From assembly GCF_005860775.1 (NCBI RefSeq), contig NZ_VCHQ01000024.1, positions 186,001 to 250,000 of the forward strand: a stretch of 64,000 bases of DNA, given 5' to 3'. The notes under the pieces were generated by a model. It was not told the origin of the DNA. It saw only the letters and a list, made by a program, of their open reading frames with translations, and made no database searches. Numbering within the stretch: position 1 is the first letter of the stretch; the number at the start of each line of letters is the position of its first letter. This document shows positions 35,900 through 46,205 of the stretch, one piece after another. Origin of the DNA: Klebsiella indica (GTDB lineage Bacteria; Pseudomonadota; Gammaproteobacteria; Enterobacterales; Enterobacteriaceae). The position numbers and the translations under genes are program-made.

Positions 35900-37274
35900 G
35901 GGGGAGCCCTAAAACGCGAATCACTTCTTCCGATGTGGTCATTCCTTGCTCCACGGCCAGACACCCGCTTTCAAAGAGCGTTATCATTCCGGCGCCTCGT
36001 GCCAGGGACTCAATCTCCGTGGCGCTAAAGCCCTGAGTAATCGCCTGGCGTAGCGCACTATTGACGGGTAAAAGTTCAAATAGCGCCAGGCGACCATAGT
36101 AACCGTGATAGCAGTGCTGGCAACCCGGGGTTTCCCAACGCGGAAGCGCCCGTGGCCAGAGATTGTGCGGTATCTCGGTTACGCTGTCGGTTTCCCGACG
36201 ACAGTGTGGACACAGTTTGCGTACCAGACGTTGAGCAATAACCAGTGACAGCGCAGATGAGATCATCCAGCGCGCAACGCCCATTTGCTGCAGGCGGAGC
36301 AGGGTTTCGCTGGTCGAATTGGTGTGCAGAGTGGAGAGAACCAGGTGCCCGGTTTGTGCCGCTTTTATGGCTATTTCAGCGGTTTCCGCGTCGCGTATTT
36401 CACCGACCATGATGATATCAGGATCCTGACGTAGCAGGGCGCGCAGCACGCTATGGAAGGTCAAACCGGCCTTTGGGTTAATCTGCGTTTGATTCATGCC
36501 CAAAATCGGGATCTCCAGCGGATCCTCTACGCTGCAGATGTTGACTTCATCACGATTTCGCACCTGTAGCGCACTATATAAAGTGACGGTTTTTCCGCTT
36601 CCCGTCGGGCCGGTGACCAGCAAAAGCCCCTGCGGCTGATTAAGCGCCGAATGGAAGAGAGCAAGCTGCTGAGATGAGAGCCCCAACGCCTCAATATCCA
36701 GAGCTTGTTTGACCTGGTGCAATAAGCGAAGAACGATTTTTTCCCCACCGCGACAGGGTAGTGTGGCGATACGGAAAGAGATCGGGCGATCTGCCAGTGT
36801 CAGCGTAAACTGGCCGTCCTGTGGTATGCGGTGTTCGGCAATGTCCAGATTGCCGAGCACCTTAAGCCGGGCGGTGACGGGAGCGGCGAGCTCCGGAGCA
36901 AGCGGCACCAGCGGTTGAAGGACGCCATCGACACGTAGACGAATTCTCAGGTGATTTTCACTGGGTTCAATATGGATATCGGATGCGCGTTGGCGTAGCG
37001 CTTGCTCCAGAATGTGATTAACCTGGTCAATTACATTGACTGACGTTTCGCTGTGGAGTGAGGCCAGCGCTGTTCCCGGAGCCTGTAGCCGCTTGTCCAT
37101 CTGCTCCTGGCTCCAGCACTCGATGTCGATCCGTTTCCGGGTAGAGAAACGTAATGCTTCCATCAACTCCGGTGCTGGCGCATCAACGACGGCGATAGTC
37201 ATGGTGGAATCATCGCTGTCGAGTAGCAGCGCCTGGTAGCGTTGGCAGAGAGGGGTTAATTGTTCAGTGTTCAC
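35889..37274 (-). CDS. hofB: type IV pilus assembly ATPase HofB
   Basis: GspE/PilB-family secretion ATPase of 461 residues. Walker A GPTGSGKTVTLYSALQ is near residue 220, the Asp box VEDPLEIPI follows, Walker B is in DPDIIMVGEIRDAETAEIA, and a four-Cys zinc site (CPHC, then CQHC) lies near residues 360-400. ppdD ends 10 nt upstream, and the 3' end overlaps hofC. It should power assembly of the PpdD pilin. Confidence 0.95.
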   Translation of the reverse strand: MNTEQLTPLCQRYQALLLDSDDSTMTIAVVDAPAPELMEALRFSTRKRIDIECWSQEQMDKRLQAPGTALASLHSETSVNVIDQVNHILEQALRQRASDIHIEPSENHLRIRLRVDGVLQPLVPLAPELAAPVTARLKVLGNLDIAEHRIPQDGQFTLTLADRPISFRIATLPCRGGEKIVLRLLHQVKQALDIEALGLSSQQLALFHSALNQPQGLLLVTGPTGSGKTVTLYSALQVRNRDEVNICSVEDPLEIPILGMNQTQINPKAGLTFHSVLRALLRQDPDIIMVGEIRDAETAEIAIKAAQTGHLVLSTLHTNSTSETLLRLQQMGVARWMISSALSLVIAQRLVRKLCPHCRRETDSVTEIPHNLWPRALPRWETPGCQHCYHGYYGRLALFELLPVNSALRQAITQGFSATEIESLARGAGMITLFESGCLAVEQGMTTSEEVIRVLGLPHGD

Positions 37275-37284
37275 GGTATGGCCC

Positions 37285-37716
37285 TCAATTAAAACGGAAC
37301 ACGTCTTCGCAGGCCTGCTTAAGCGCGCTGTCTCCGGAAATGCTACATACGCGCTGCCAGCCGGTGATGCCGCTGGCGTTATCCCAGCCCGGGGTCATGG
37401 TGACGCTTAAACCATTGAGGCTTTCCTGACCGGTGAGCGTTACAACGCCTGTGGCTACATTCATCGCTGAAATATAGCGGGTGGTTGCGGGCTCCGGGAT
37501 CCCGTTGCTGCCGCCATCACAGGTGGTTAATCCGCCGTGCTCCAGCGCGCATAGCTCAATCGCGGTGCGAAAAGGCACGAAGGTTTGTAGCATGTCGGTG
37601 AGGGCCGCTTTTCGCAGGTAGTTCTGATAAGCGGGAATGCCGATAGCGCTGAGAATGGCGATGATCCCGATAACCACCATCAGTTCGATTAGCGTAAAGC
37701 CGCGTTGTTTGTCCAT
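37285..37716 (-). CDS. ppdD: type IV prepilin PpdD
   Basis: Major prepilin-like protein of 143 residues. The short leader MDKQRG is followed by FTLIELMVVIGIIAILSAI, so prepilin peptidase should cut after Gly6 and methylate Phe7; Glu11 (E5 of the mature protein) is present. Cys56/Cys66 and Cys124/Cys136 match the two disulfides known for PpdD. First gene of ppdD-hofBC. The prepilin peptidase and other pilus genes are not in this window. Confidence 0.96.
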   Translation of the reverse strand: MDKQRGFTLIELMVVIGIIAILSAIGIPAYQNYLRKAALTDMLQTFVPFRTAIELCALEHGGLTTCDGGSNGIPEPATTRYISAMNVATGVVTLTGQESLNGLSVTMTPGWDNASGITGWQRVCSISGDSALKQACEDVFRFN

Positions 37717-37864
37717 ATGTTGCTCCTTGTTATCTTCGGGAGCACTGTGCCGGGCAGCAGAAGATGATGCGAGCAGGGGATTGTCGGCTGTGAAGCCGGA
37801 TCCCTGGCTTTTTCAGCCGATTGCACTGAATGGCTACAGGGATGCGAATCGGCTCGTAAAAGAG

Positions 37865-37889
37865 AGCCCCGGCATGACGCATCTGCCGG
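37865..37889 (-). terminator. stem-loop downstream of nadC
   Basis: CCCCGGCA (37865-37872) pairs with TGCCGGGG (37882-37889) around a 9-nt loop, 11 nt past the nadC stop. On the minus strand it is followed by CTCTCTTTTA, so it is plausible as the nadC terminator. Confidence 0.65.
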
Positions 37890-37899
37890 GGAAGGGCGG

Positions 37900-38817
<918 letters not shown>

Positions 38818-38994
38818 TCAGAAGTAGGAAACATGCTAACCTGAACAACGTTTCCGTACCACATCCACTTCATTTTGCAGGCTGTTTCAGCGCCGGGGCT
38901 TTAGCTCCAGAGGGATGAATGAGAGTGCGTATGGCGGCAGGTATGCTTTGGCCACAATGCTGCAGGTGCATAAGTTAGTAAAAGGAGACTCAAC

Positions 38995-39558
38995 ATGCAG
39001 TTGAACGGGGGATGGCTGGTGGATGTGCGTCGGGTTCCTTCACCCCATCACGATAACCGCCCGGATAATGAAATTCCTTCTTTGTTGGTGGTGCATAATA
39101 TTAGCCTGCCGCCAGGTGAATTTGGTGGTCCATGGATTGATGCGCTGTTCACCGGCAAGCTTGATCCTGATGCACACCCTTTCTTTGCTGAGATAGCGCA
39201 TCTGCGTGTTTCGGCGCATTGTCTGATTCGTCGCGACGGCGAAATCGTGCAGTATGTGCCTTTCGATAAGCGCGCGTGGCACGCAGGCGTTTCCTGCTAC
39301 CACGGGCGTGAGCGTTGCAATGACTTTTCGATAGGTATTGAGCTGGAAGGGACCGATACACTGGCCTATACCGATGCGCAGTATCAGCAACTGGCGGCTG
39401 TTACCCGGTCGCTGGTTGCGCGCTATCCAGCGATTGCTGACAATATCACTGGCCATAGCGATATTGCGCCAGTACGTAAAACGGATCCCGGCCCGGCCTT
39501 TGACTGGGCAAGGTTTCGCGGTCTGTTGACCCCGATGTCCGATAAGGAGAGGCTATGA
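38995..39558 (+). CDS. ampD: 1,6-anhydro-N-acetylmuramyl-L-alanine amidase AmpD
   Basis: Cytoplasmic zinc amidase that recycles muropeptides; loss in species with inducible ampC causes beta-lactamase derepression. Length is 187 residues. The zinc ligands are seen as His34 ([11 protein letters not shown]) and the His/Asp pair in [20 protein letters not shown]. The Shine-Dalgarno AAAGGAG is strong. It is coupled to ampE by an ATGA overlap. No ampC or ampR lies in the window. Confidence 0.97.
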   Translation: MQLNGGWLVDVRRVPSPHHDNRPDNEIPSLLVVHNISLPPGEFGGPWIDALFTGKLDPDAHPFFAEIAHLRVSAHCLIRRDGEIVQYVPFDKRAWHAGVSCYHGRERCNDFSIGIELEGTDTLAYTDAQYQQLAAVTRSLVARYPAIADNITGHSDIAPVRKTDPGPAFDWARFRGLLTPMSDKERL

Positions 39559-40409
39559 CGTTGTTTACTACGCTGCTAGTCCTGATTGCTGAGCGTTTGT
39601 TTAAGCTGGGCGAACACTGGCAGCTCGATCACCGGCTGGAAGTGTTATTTCGCCGTGTGAAGCATTATTCCCTCTTGAGCACTGTATCGATGGTGGTCGC
39701 AGCGGTGGTGGTCGTTTTTATTATTCAGCGTCTGTTGCAAGGGCAGTTGTTTAATGTTCCGCTGCTGGTGTTTTGGATCCTGCTTGGCCTGTTGTGTATC
39801 GGCGCGGGTAAGGTCCGTTTGCACTATCATGCTTACCTGAAAGCCGCCTCCCGTGGTGACAGCCGTGCCTGCGATGCTATGGCCAGCGAACTGACCCTGA
39901 TTCATGGCGTGCCGCCAGGGTGCGATCAGCGTGAGTATCTGAGCGAACTGCAAAATGCGTTGTTGTGGATTAACTATCGCTACTATCTTGCTCCGCTGTT
40001 TTGGTTTGTTGTCGGTGGCGCATGGGGGCCGTTAACGCTTATTGCCTACTGTACACTGCGAGCCTGGCAGACATGGCTCGCACGTTACCAGACGCCGCGC
40101 CATCGTTTACAGGCGGGGATTGACGCTATCCTGCACGTGGTCGACTGGGTTCCGGTACGTCTGGTCGGCGTGGTCTATGCTCTGGTGGGACATGGAGAAA
40201 AAGCCTTACCGGCCTGGTTTGCGTCGCTGGGCGATTTGCACGCTTCTCAGTATCAGGTGCTGACACGCCTGGCGCAGTATTCTCTGGCGCGTGAGCCGCA
40301 CGTGGATAATGTGGCTACGCCGAAAGCGGCGGTCTCAATGGCGAAAAAAACATCGCTGGTGGTAGTGGTGATTATGGCGCTGCTGACGATTTACGGGACG
40401 CTGATTTAA
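39555..40409 (+). CDS. ampE: inner-membrane protein AmpE
   Basis: Integral membrane protein of the beta-lactamase regulation region, 284 residues. Several hydrophobic helices are visible ([55 protein letters not shown]; and the C-terminal [18 protein letters not shown]). The exact biochemical role is not established. It is translationally coupled to ampD. Confidence 0.95.
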   Translation: MTLFTTLLVLIAERLFKLGEHWQLDHRLEVLFRRVKHYSLLSTVSMVVAAVVVVFIIQRLLQGQLFNVPLLVFWILLGLLCIGAGKVRLHYHAYLKAASRGDSRACDAMASELTLIHGVPPGCDQREYLSELQNALLWINYRYYLAPLFWFVVGGAWGPLTLIAYCTLRAWQTWLARYQTPRHRLQAGIDAILHVVDWVPVRLVGVVYALVGHGEKALPAWFASLGDLHASQYQVLTRLAQYSLAREPHVDNVATPKAAVSMAKKTSLVVVVIMALLTIYGTLI

Positions 40410-40440
40410 TCCGTTTTCCGTCTTTCGAACACATCAAATG

Positions 40441-40475
40441 CTCTGCGCCCGCCCACCGTACAGGCGGGCACAGAG
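40441..40475. terminator. stem-loop between ampE and aroP
   Basis: CTCTGCGCCCGCC (40441-40453) pairs with GGCGGGCACAGAG (40463-40475) at 12 of 13 positions between the convergent ampE and aroP genes. It is likely a shared transcript end, though the T tracts are poor. Confidence 0.65.
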
Positions 40476-40485
40476 TCTTGGTATG

Positions 40486-41853
40486 TTATGCCTTTATCGC
40501 ACTTGCGGTTTTCTGTTTAAACAGATAGCCGACGCCGAGAACGGCAATCCATACCGGGATCAGGTAGACGGAAATGGCCATGCCTGGAGTCATCAGCATG
40601 ATAACCAGTACACCCACCATAAACAGCAGGCAAATCCAGTTTCCTAGCGGATAAAACAGCGCGGGAAAGCGAGTCACTACGCCCTGCTGCTGTTTGGCGC
40701 GACGGAATTTGATGTGCGCCAGGCTAATCATTGCCCAGTTGATTACCAGGGCAGAAACCACCAGCGCCATCAGCAGACCAAACGCTGATTCCGGGGCAAA
40801 GTAGTTAATCAGTACGCACAGCGCGGTGATCACTGCGGAGACGAGGATAGTGTTGACCGGCACACCGCGTTTATCAACGCTCATCAGCGCTTTTGGCGCG
40901 TTACCCTGTTGGGCGAGGCCAAACAGCATACGGCTATTGCAGTAAACGCAGCTGTTGTAAACGGAAAGCGCGGCGGTTAATACCACGATATTCAGGGCAT
41001 TGGCCACCAGGTTATCGCCCAACTCATGGAAGATCAGGACGAACGGGCTGGTATCTGCGGTCACGCGGCTCCACGGCAGCAGGGAGAGCAACACCGCCAG
41101 TGATCCCACATAGAAAATCAGGATGCGGTAGATAACCTGGTTGGTGGCTCTGGGAATGCTTTGTTCCGGGTTGTCAGCTTCTGCTGCGGTGATACCCACC
41201 AGCTCCAGGCCGCCAAACGAGAACATAATAATCGCCATCATCATCACCAGCCCGGAGAATCCGTGCGGCAGAAATCCACCTTGCTCCCACAAGTTGCGCA
41301 CGGTGGCCTGCGGGCCGCCATTGCCGCTGAACAGCAGCCAGCCGCCGAACAGGATCATCGCCACAACGGCGACAACTTTAATGATCGCGAACCAGAATTC
41401 CAGCTCGCCAAACACTTTGACGTTGGTCAGGTTGATGGCGTTGATGACAATAAAGAAAACGGCAGCAGATACCCAGGTTGGGATCTCCGGCCACCAGAAC
41501 TGAACGTATTTCCCGACGGCAGTCAGCTCGGCCATCGCCACCAGGACATAAAGCACCCAGTAGTTCCAGCCGGATGCGAAGCCCGCAAAGCCGCCCCAGT
41601 ATTTGTAAGCGAAGTGACTAAATGAACCTGCTACCGGCTCTTCTACGACCATTTCGCCCAGTTGACGCATGATAAGAAAGGCGATAAAACCGGCAATCGC
41701 ATAGCCCAGAATAATACCGGGACCTGCATTTTGGATGACGGATGCGCTACCCAGGAACAGGCCGGTACCGATAGCCCCTCCTAGCGCAATAAGCTGAATA
41801 TGGCGGTTTTTAAGGCCGCGCTTTAGCCGATCGCCATGCTGTTGACCTTCCAT
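40486..41853 (-). CDS. aroP: aromatic amino acid permease
   Basis: APC-family proton symporter for Phe, Tyr and Trp in the inner membrane. It has 455 residues with about twelve hydrophobic segments. The N-terminus RHIQLIALGGAIGTGLFLGS is the amino-acid permease signature. Two ATGs stand in tandem (41856 and 41853); the second has better spacing (7 nt) from GAGG and matches the E. coli start. In E. coli the gene is repressed by TyrR; I cannot assign clear TyrR boxes here. Confidence 0.96.
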   Translation of the reverse strand: MEGQQHGDRLKRGLKNRHIQLIALGGAIGTGLFLGSASVIQNAGPGIILGYAIAGFIAFLIMRQLGEMVVEEPVAGSFSHFAYKYWGGFAGFASGWNYWVLYVLVAMAELTAVGKYVQFWWPEIPTWVSAAVFFIVINAINLTNVKVFGELEFWFAIIKVVAVVAMILFGGWLLFSGNGGPQATVRNLWEQGGFLPHGFSGLVMMMAIIMFSFGGLELVGITAAEADNPEQSIPRATNQVIYRILIFYVGSLAVLLSLLPWSRVTADTSPFVLIFHELGDNLVANALNIVVLTAALSVYNSCVYCNSRMLFGLAQQGNAPKALMSVDKRGVPVNTILVSAVITALCVLINYFAPESAFGLLMALVVSALVINWAMISLAHIKFRRAKQQQGVVTRFPALFYPLGNWICLLFMVGVLVIMLMTPGMAISVYLIPVWIAVLGVGYLFKQKTASAIKA

Positions 41854-42434
41854 CATGAAACCTCGTGTGTGGTTATGGTTATTATGTTTGTACGCGTCAT
41901 CCTTCAGGTGACCTCTTTTCTTTTCGTCGCTGGCGGGCGCATCGTCAGCGACGAGTCAGTCAGTCTGCGGTCCGTTTCGCCCAGAGTGATGTAACGCACA
42001 TATTGTTGTGTTTGTGTAATTATGGAATTCCGTTTTTGTACTCATTTCTTTACTTAAGGCCTGGTAGTAATTCATGTAAAAGCCTTTCGTATCATCGAGA
42101 ATAGTGGTAAGTGCCGGGGAATGCACCTGCTTTGTGAAGGGATGAAGGCGAAGCGAACAAAAAGAAACCATTTGTAAATGATGCCCCGCAATTTAACATT
42201 TGTTGTCACTCATTTAGCTATTCACATTTAATGAATTTATATTCATTAAGTGAGGGTTTGAATCGGTTCAGATAGCGTAGTTTTTCGTTTCGATTAAGTT
42301 AATTCCCCTGTTTTGCTGGTAAACGCAACATTTGTGCATAGTTACATTTTTGAAATGTTATTTCTGTAAGGTTGTTAAAACATGCCTGCATTAATGATTT
42401 CAATCAAAACCTGTATGGACAGAAGGTGAATACT

Positions 42435-42462
42435 TTGTTACTTTAGCGATACGAATTATAAA
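42435..42462 (+). promoter_or_regulatory. candidate pdhR promoter
   Basis: TTGTTA (42435-42440) and TATAAA (42457-42462) with a 16-bp spacer lie immediately upstream of and overlapping the PdhR operator. Position agrees with the known Ppdh promoter, whose repression by PdhR would follow from this overlap. Confidence 0.6.
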
Positions 42463-42477
42463 TTGGTAAGACCAATT
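42461..42477. promoter_or_regulatory. PdhR operator
   Basis: The palindrome AATTGGTAAGACCAATT is identical to the PdhR box known in E. coli. It overlaps the -10 region of the candidate promoter, 30 bp before the pdhR start. PdhR should repress its own operon here until pyruvate releases it. Confidence 0.93.
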
Positions 42478-42507
42478 GACTCCGGGCTAATGGCAGAGAC
42501 AGGGAAT

Positions 42508-43287
42508 ATGGCCTACAGCAAGATCCGCCAACCAAAATTATCCGATGTGATAGAGCAGCAACTGGAGTTTTTAATCCTTGAGGGGACGTTGCGCCCCGGA
42601 GAAAAGCTTCCGCCCGAACGTGAACTGGCAAAGCAGTTCGACGTTTCCCGTCCCTCGCTGCGTGAGGCGATTCAACGCCTCGAAGCCAAGGGATTGTTGC
42701 TTCGTCGCCAGGGCGGCGGAACGTTTGTACAGAGCCGCTTATGGCAGAGCTTCAGCGATCCGCTGGTTGAGCTACTGTCCGACCACCCTGAATCCCAATT
42801 TGATCTGCTGGAAACCCGCCACGCGCTGGAAGGCATCGCCGCTTATTACGCGGCGTTACGTAGCACGGATGAAGACAAAACCCGCATTCGTGAACTTCAT
42901 CATGCCATCGAGCTTGCGCAACAGTCCGGCGATTTGGACGCCGAATCCGACGCGGTTCTCCAGTATCAAATTGCCGTGACTGAAGCGGCGCACAATGTGG
43001 TGTTGCTCCATCTACTACGCTGTATGGAGCCCATGCTGGCCCAGAACGTTCGCCAGAATTTTGAATTGTTGTATGCCCGTCGGGAGATGCTCCCGCAGGT
43101 CAGCAATCATCGTACTCGAATTTTCGAGGCGATCATCGCCGGGCAGCCGGAGCAGGCGCGTGAAGCTTCGCACCGTCACCTGGCGTTTATTGAGGAAATC
43201 TTGCTGGATCGTAGCCGTGAGCAGAGCCGTCGTGAACGCTCATTGCGTCGTTTACAGCAAAGAAAGGATGAGAACTCCGGTTCTTAA
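42508..43287 (+). CDS. pdhR: pyruvate-responsive repressor PdhR
   Basis: GntR/FadR-family repressor of the pyruvate dehydrogenase operon. It has 259 residues from the ATG at 42508, preceded by AGGGA; an upstream in-frame start would extend into the operator. N-terminal winged HTH ([20 protein letters not shown] and [17 protein letters not shown]) and a C-terminal FCD effector domain ([18 protein letters not shown]). The C-terminal tail is a few residues longer than in E. coli. Confidence 0.97.
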   Translation: MAYSKIRQPKLSDVIEQQLEFLILEGTLRPGEKLPPERELAKQFDVSRPSLREAIQRLEAKGLLLRRQGGGTFVQSRLWQSFSDPLVELLSDHPESQFDLLETRHALEGIAAYYAALRSTDEDKTRIRELHHAIELAQQSGDLDAESDAVLQYQIAVTEAAHNVVLLHLLRCMEPMLAQNVRQNFELLYARREMLPQVSNHRTRIFEAIIAGQPEQAREASHRHLAFIEEILLDRSREQSRRERSLRRLQQRKDENSGS

Positions 43288-43319
43288 GCGCCACTTTTAG
43301 AGCGCGGCAACTAAACGCA

Positions 43320-43489
43320 GAACCTGTCTTATTGCACTTTTAGTTGTTCAAAATACTTTTCGATGTATCACGACGGCAAGTGACTGACCCCCAAAACATA
43401 GTGAACTATGTGTCAGGGGAGGCGGTATTGCCAGGCCGGATATCACCGGAAAGCAAGATGAAGAACAAAGAGCGCAATGGGACAGGTTC
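43320..43489 (+). repeat. inverted repeat with ERIC-like insert between pdhR and aceE
   Basis: GAACCTGTCTTATTGC (43320-43335) is matched by the reverse complement of GCAATGGGACAGGTTC (43474-43489) at 14 of 16 positions. As I recall, E. coli has these two arms only about 15-20 nt apart as a simple hairpin; here 138 bp separate them. That inner segment has its own imperfect hairpin (ACATAGT/ACTATGT). It also resembles ERIC in its CGGCAAG, TGTGTCAGGGG and AAGATGAAG segments, so it may be a diverged ERIC copy. Confidence 0.6.
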
Positions 43490-43527
43490 CAGATTAATCA
43501 ACGATTAGATAGATAAGGAATACCCCC

Positions 43528-46191
43528 ATGTCAGAACGTTTACCAAATGACGTGGATCCGATCGAAACTCGCGACTGGCTACAGGCGATCGAATCGGTCA
43601 TCCGTGAAGAAGGTGTTGAGCGTGCTCAGTATCTGATTGACCAACTCCTTTCTGAAGCCCGCAAAGGCGGGGTGAAAGTGGCTGCTGGCACATCGACTGG
43701 CGGTTACGTGAACACTATTGCCGTTGAAGATGAACCCGAATATCCGGGTAATCTGGATCTGGAACGTCGTATCCGTTCTGCGATCCGCTGGAACGCCATT
43801 ATGACCGTTCTGCGCGCATCGAAAAAAGATCTTGAACTGGGCGGCCATATGGCTTCCTTCCAGTCTTCTGCAACCTTCTATGAAGTGTGCTTTAACCACT
43901 TCTTCCGCGCCCGCAACGAGCAGGATGGCGGCGATCTGGTTTACTTCCAGGGCCACATCTCTCCGGGCGTATATGCGCGCGCCTTCCTGGAAGGTCGTCT
44001 GACTGAAGAGCAGATGAACAACTTCCGTCAGGAAGTCCACGGTAAAGGCCTCTCCTCTTACCCGCACCCGAAACTGATGCCGGAATTCTGGCAGTTCCCG
44101 ACCGTTTCCATGGGTCTGGGCCCAATCGGTGCGATCTACCAGGCTAAGTTCCTGAAATATCTGGAACACCGCGGTCTGAAAGACACGTCAAAACAGACCG
44201 TTTACGCTTTCCTCGGCGACGGCGAGATGGACGAGCCGGAATCCAAAGGGGCGATCACCATTGCCACCCGTGAAAAGCTGGACAACCTGGTCTTCGTTAT
44301 CAACTGTAACCTGCAGCGCCTTGACGGCCCGGTTACCGGTAATGGCAAAATCATTAACGAGCTGGAAGGCATCTTTGGCGGTGCTGGCTGGAACGTTATC
44401 AAGGTTATCTGGGGTGGTCGCTGGGATGAACTGCTGCGTAAAGACACCAGCGGTAAACTGATCCAGTTGATGGAAGAAACCGTTGACGGCGATTATCAGA
44501 CCTTCAAATCCAAAGATGGCGCCTACGTGCGTGAGCACTTCTTCGGTAAATATCCGGAAACCGCCGCCCTGGTGGCTGACTGGACTGACGAACAGATCTG
44601 GGCGCTGAACCGTGGCGGCCACGATCCGAAGAAAGTTTACGCTGCACTGAAAAAAGCGCAGGAAACCAAAGGAAAAGCAACCGTCATTCTCGCCCATACC
44701 ATTAAAGGTTACGGCATGGGCGACACCGCTGAAGGTAAAAACATCGCCCACCAGGTTAAGAAAATGAACATGGACGGCGTACGCTACGTCCGCGATCGTT
44801 TCAACGTGCCGGTATCCGATGCCGATATCGAAAAACTGCCGTACGTGACCTTCCCGGAAGGTTCCGAAGAGCACACCTACCTGCACGCGCAGCGTCAGAA
44901 ACTGCACGGCTACCTGCCGAGCCGTCAGACTCACTTCTCTGAGAAGCTGGAGCTGCCGACCCTGGAAGATTTCGGCCCGCTGCTGGAAGAGCAGAGTAAA
45001 GAGATCTCTACCACTATCGCCTTCGTTCGTGCCCTGAACGTGATGCTGAAGAACAAATCCATCAAAGACCGTCTGGTGCCGATCATCGCCGATGAAGCGC
45101 GTACCTTTGGTATGGAAGGTCTGTTCCGTCAGATTGGTATCTACAGCCCGAACGGCCAGCAGTACACCCCGCAGGACCGTGAACAGGTTGCGTATTACAA
45201 AGAAGACGAGAAAGGCCAGATTCTGCAGGAAGGTATCAACGAACTGGGCGCTGGCGCATCCTGGCTGGCTGCTGCGACCTCTTACAGCACCAACAACCTG
45301 CCGATGATCCCGTTCTACATCTACTACTCCATGTTCGGGTTCCAGCGTATTGGCGACCTGTGCTGGCAGGCGGGCGACCAGCAGGCGCGCGGCTTCCTGA
45401 TCGGTGGTACTTCCGGTCGTACGACGCTGAACGGCGAAGGTCTGCAGCACGAAGATGGCCACAGCCACATTCAGTCTCTGACTATCCCGAACTGTATCTC
45501 TTACGATCCGTCTTACGCGTACGAAGTTGCGGTCATCATGCACGATGGTCTGGAGCGTATGTACGGTGAGAAACAAGAGAACGTTTACTACTACATCACC
45601 ACGCTGAACGAAAACTACCACATGCCAGCCATGCCGGAAGGTGCTGAGGAAGGTATCCGTAAAGGTATCTACAAACTCGAAACCCTCGAAGGCAGCAAAG
45701 GTAAAGTTCAGCTGCTGGGCTCCGGTTCTATTCTGCGTCACGTTCGTGAAGCCGCAGAGATCCTGGCGAAAGACTACGGCGTAGGTTCTGACGTTTACAG
45801 CGTCACCTCCTTTACTGAACTGGCGCGTAATGGCCAGGATTGTGAGCGCTGGAACATGCTGCACCCGCTGGAAACGCCACGCGTTCCGTACATTGCTCAG
45901 GTAATGAACGACGCGCCAGCAGTGGCATCGACTGACTATATGAAACTGTTCGCCGAGCAGGTGCGTACTTATGTACCGGCGGATGATTACCGCGTACTGG
46001 GTACTGACGGTTTCGGCCGCTCTGACAGCCGTGAAAACCTGCGTCACCACTTCGAAGTGGATGCATCTTATGTGGTTGTTGCGGCTCTGGGCGAGCTGGC
46101 TAAACGTGGCGAAATCGATAAGAAAGTGGTAGCGGAAGCCATCACCAAATTCAACATCGATGCAGATAAAGTTAACCCGCGTCTGGCGTAA
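43528..46191 (+). CDS. aceE: pyruvate dehydrogenase E1 component
   Basis: ThDP-dependent homodimeric E1 that decarboxylates pyruvate and acetylates the lipoyl groups of AceF. It has 887 residues, as in E. coli. The ThDP/Mg motif is [14 protein letters not shown] near residue 230 with a downstream [19 protein letters not shown] and the E1-type fold are intact. Second gene of pdhR-aceEF-lpd; 14 nt separate it from aceF. Confidence 0.99.
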   Translation: MSERLPNDVDPIETRDWLQAIESVIREEGVERAQYLIDQLLSEARKGGVKVAAGTSTGGYVNTIAVEDEPEYPGNLDLERRIRSAIRWNAIMTVLRASKKDLELGGHMASFQSSATFYEVCFNHFFRARNEQDGGDLVYFQGHISPGVYARAFLEGRLTEEQMNNFRQEVHGKGLSSYPHPKLMPEFWQFPTVSMGLGPIGAIYQAKFLKYLEHRGLKDTSKQTVYAFLGDGEMDEPESKGAITIATREKLDNLVFVINCNLQRLDGPVTGNGKIINELEGIFGGAGWNVIKVIWGGRWDELLRKDTSGKLIQLMEETVDGDYQTFKSKDGAYVREHFFGKYPETAALVADWTDEQIWALNRGGHDPKKVYAALKKAQETKGKATVILAHTIKGYGMGDTAEGKNIAHQVKKMNMDGVRYVRDRFNVPVSDADIEKLPYVTFPEGSEEHTYLHAQRQKLHGYLPSRQTHFSEKLELPTLEDFGPLLEEQSKEISTTIAFVRALNVMLKNKSIKDRLVPIIADEARTFGMEGLFRQIGIYSPNGQQYTPQDREQVAYYKEDEKGQILQEGINELGAGASWLAAATSYSTNNLPMIPFYIYYSMFGFQRIGDLCWQAGDQQARGFLIGGTSGRTTLNGEGLQHEDGHSHIQSLTIPNCISYDPSYAYEVAVIMHDGLERMYGEKQENVYYYITTLNENYHMPAMPEGAEEGIRKGIYKLETLEGSKGKVQLLGSGSILRHVREAAEILAKDYGVGSDVYSVTSFTELARNGQDCERWNMLHPLETPRVPYIAQVMNDAPAVASTDYMKLFAEQVRTYVPADDYRVLGTDGFGRSDSRENLRHHFEVDASYVVVAALGELAKRGEIDKKVVAEAITKFNIDADKVNPRLA

Positions 46192-46205
46192 GAGGTAAAA
46201 GAATA

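Larger units (their letters stand above)
41854..42507. other. aroP-pdhR divergent intergenic region
   Basis: The 654-bp AT-rich region holds the aroP control region (left) and the pdhR promoter/operator (right). A 39-codon minus-strand ORF at 41956-42075 lies in the expected aroP leader. A TGTAAA at 42075-42080 is one good TyrR half-site but lacks a clear partner. A weak CRP-like sequence lies around 42332-42347. Confidence 0.5.

Noticed and set aside
41865-42104. 79-codon plus-strand ORF in the aroP-pdhR gap
   Set aside because: No plausible ribosome-binding site and low-complexity, unfamiliar translation. Opposite to the better-supported 39-codon frame.
44188-46050. 620-codon open frame antisense to aceE
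   Set aside because: A shadow of the strong codon bias of aceE. No start context and no protein-like features.
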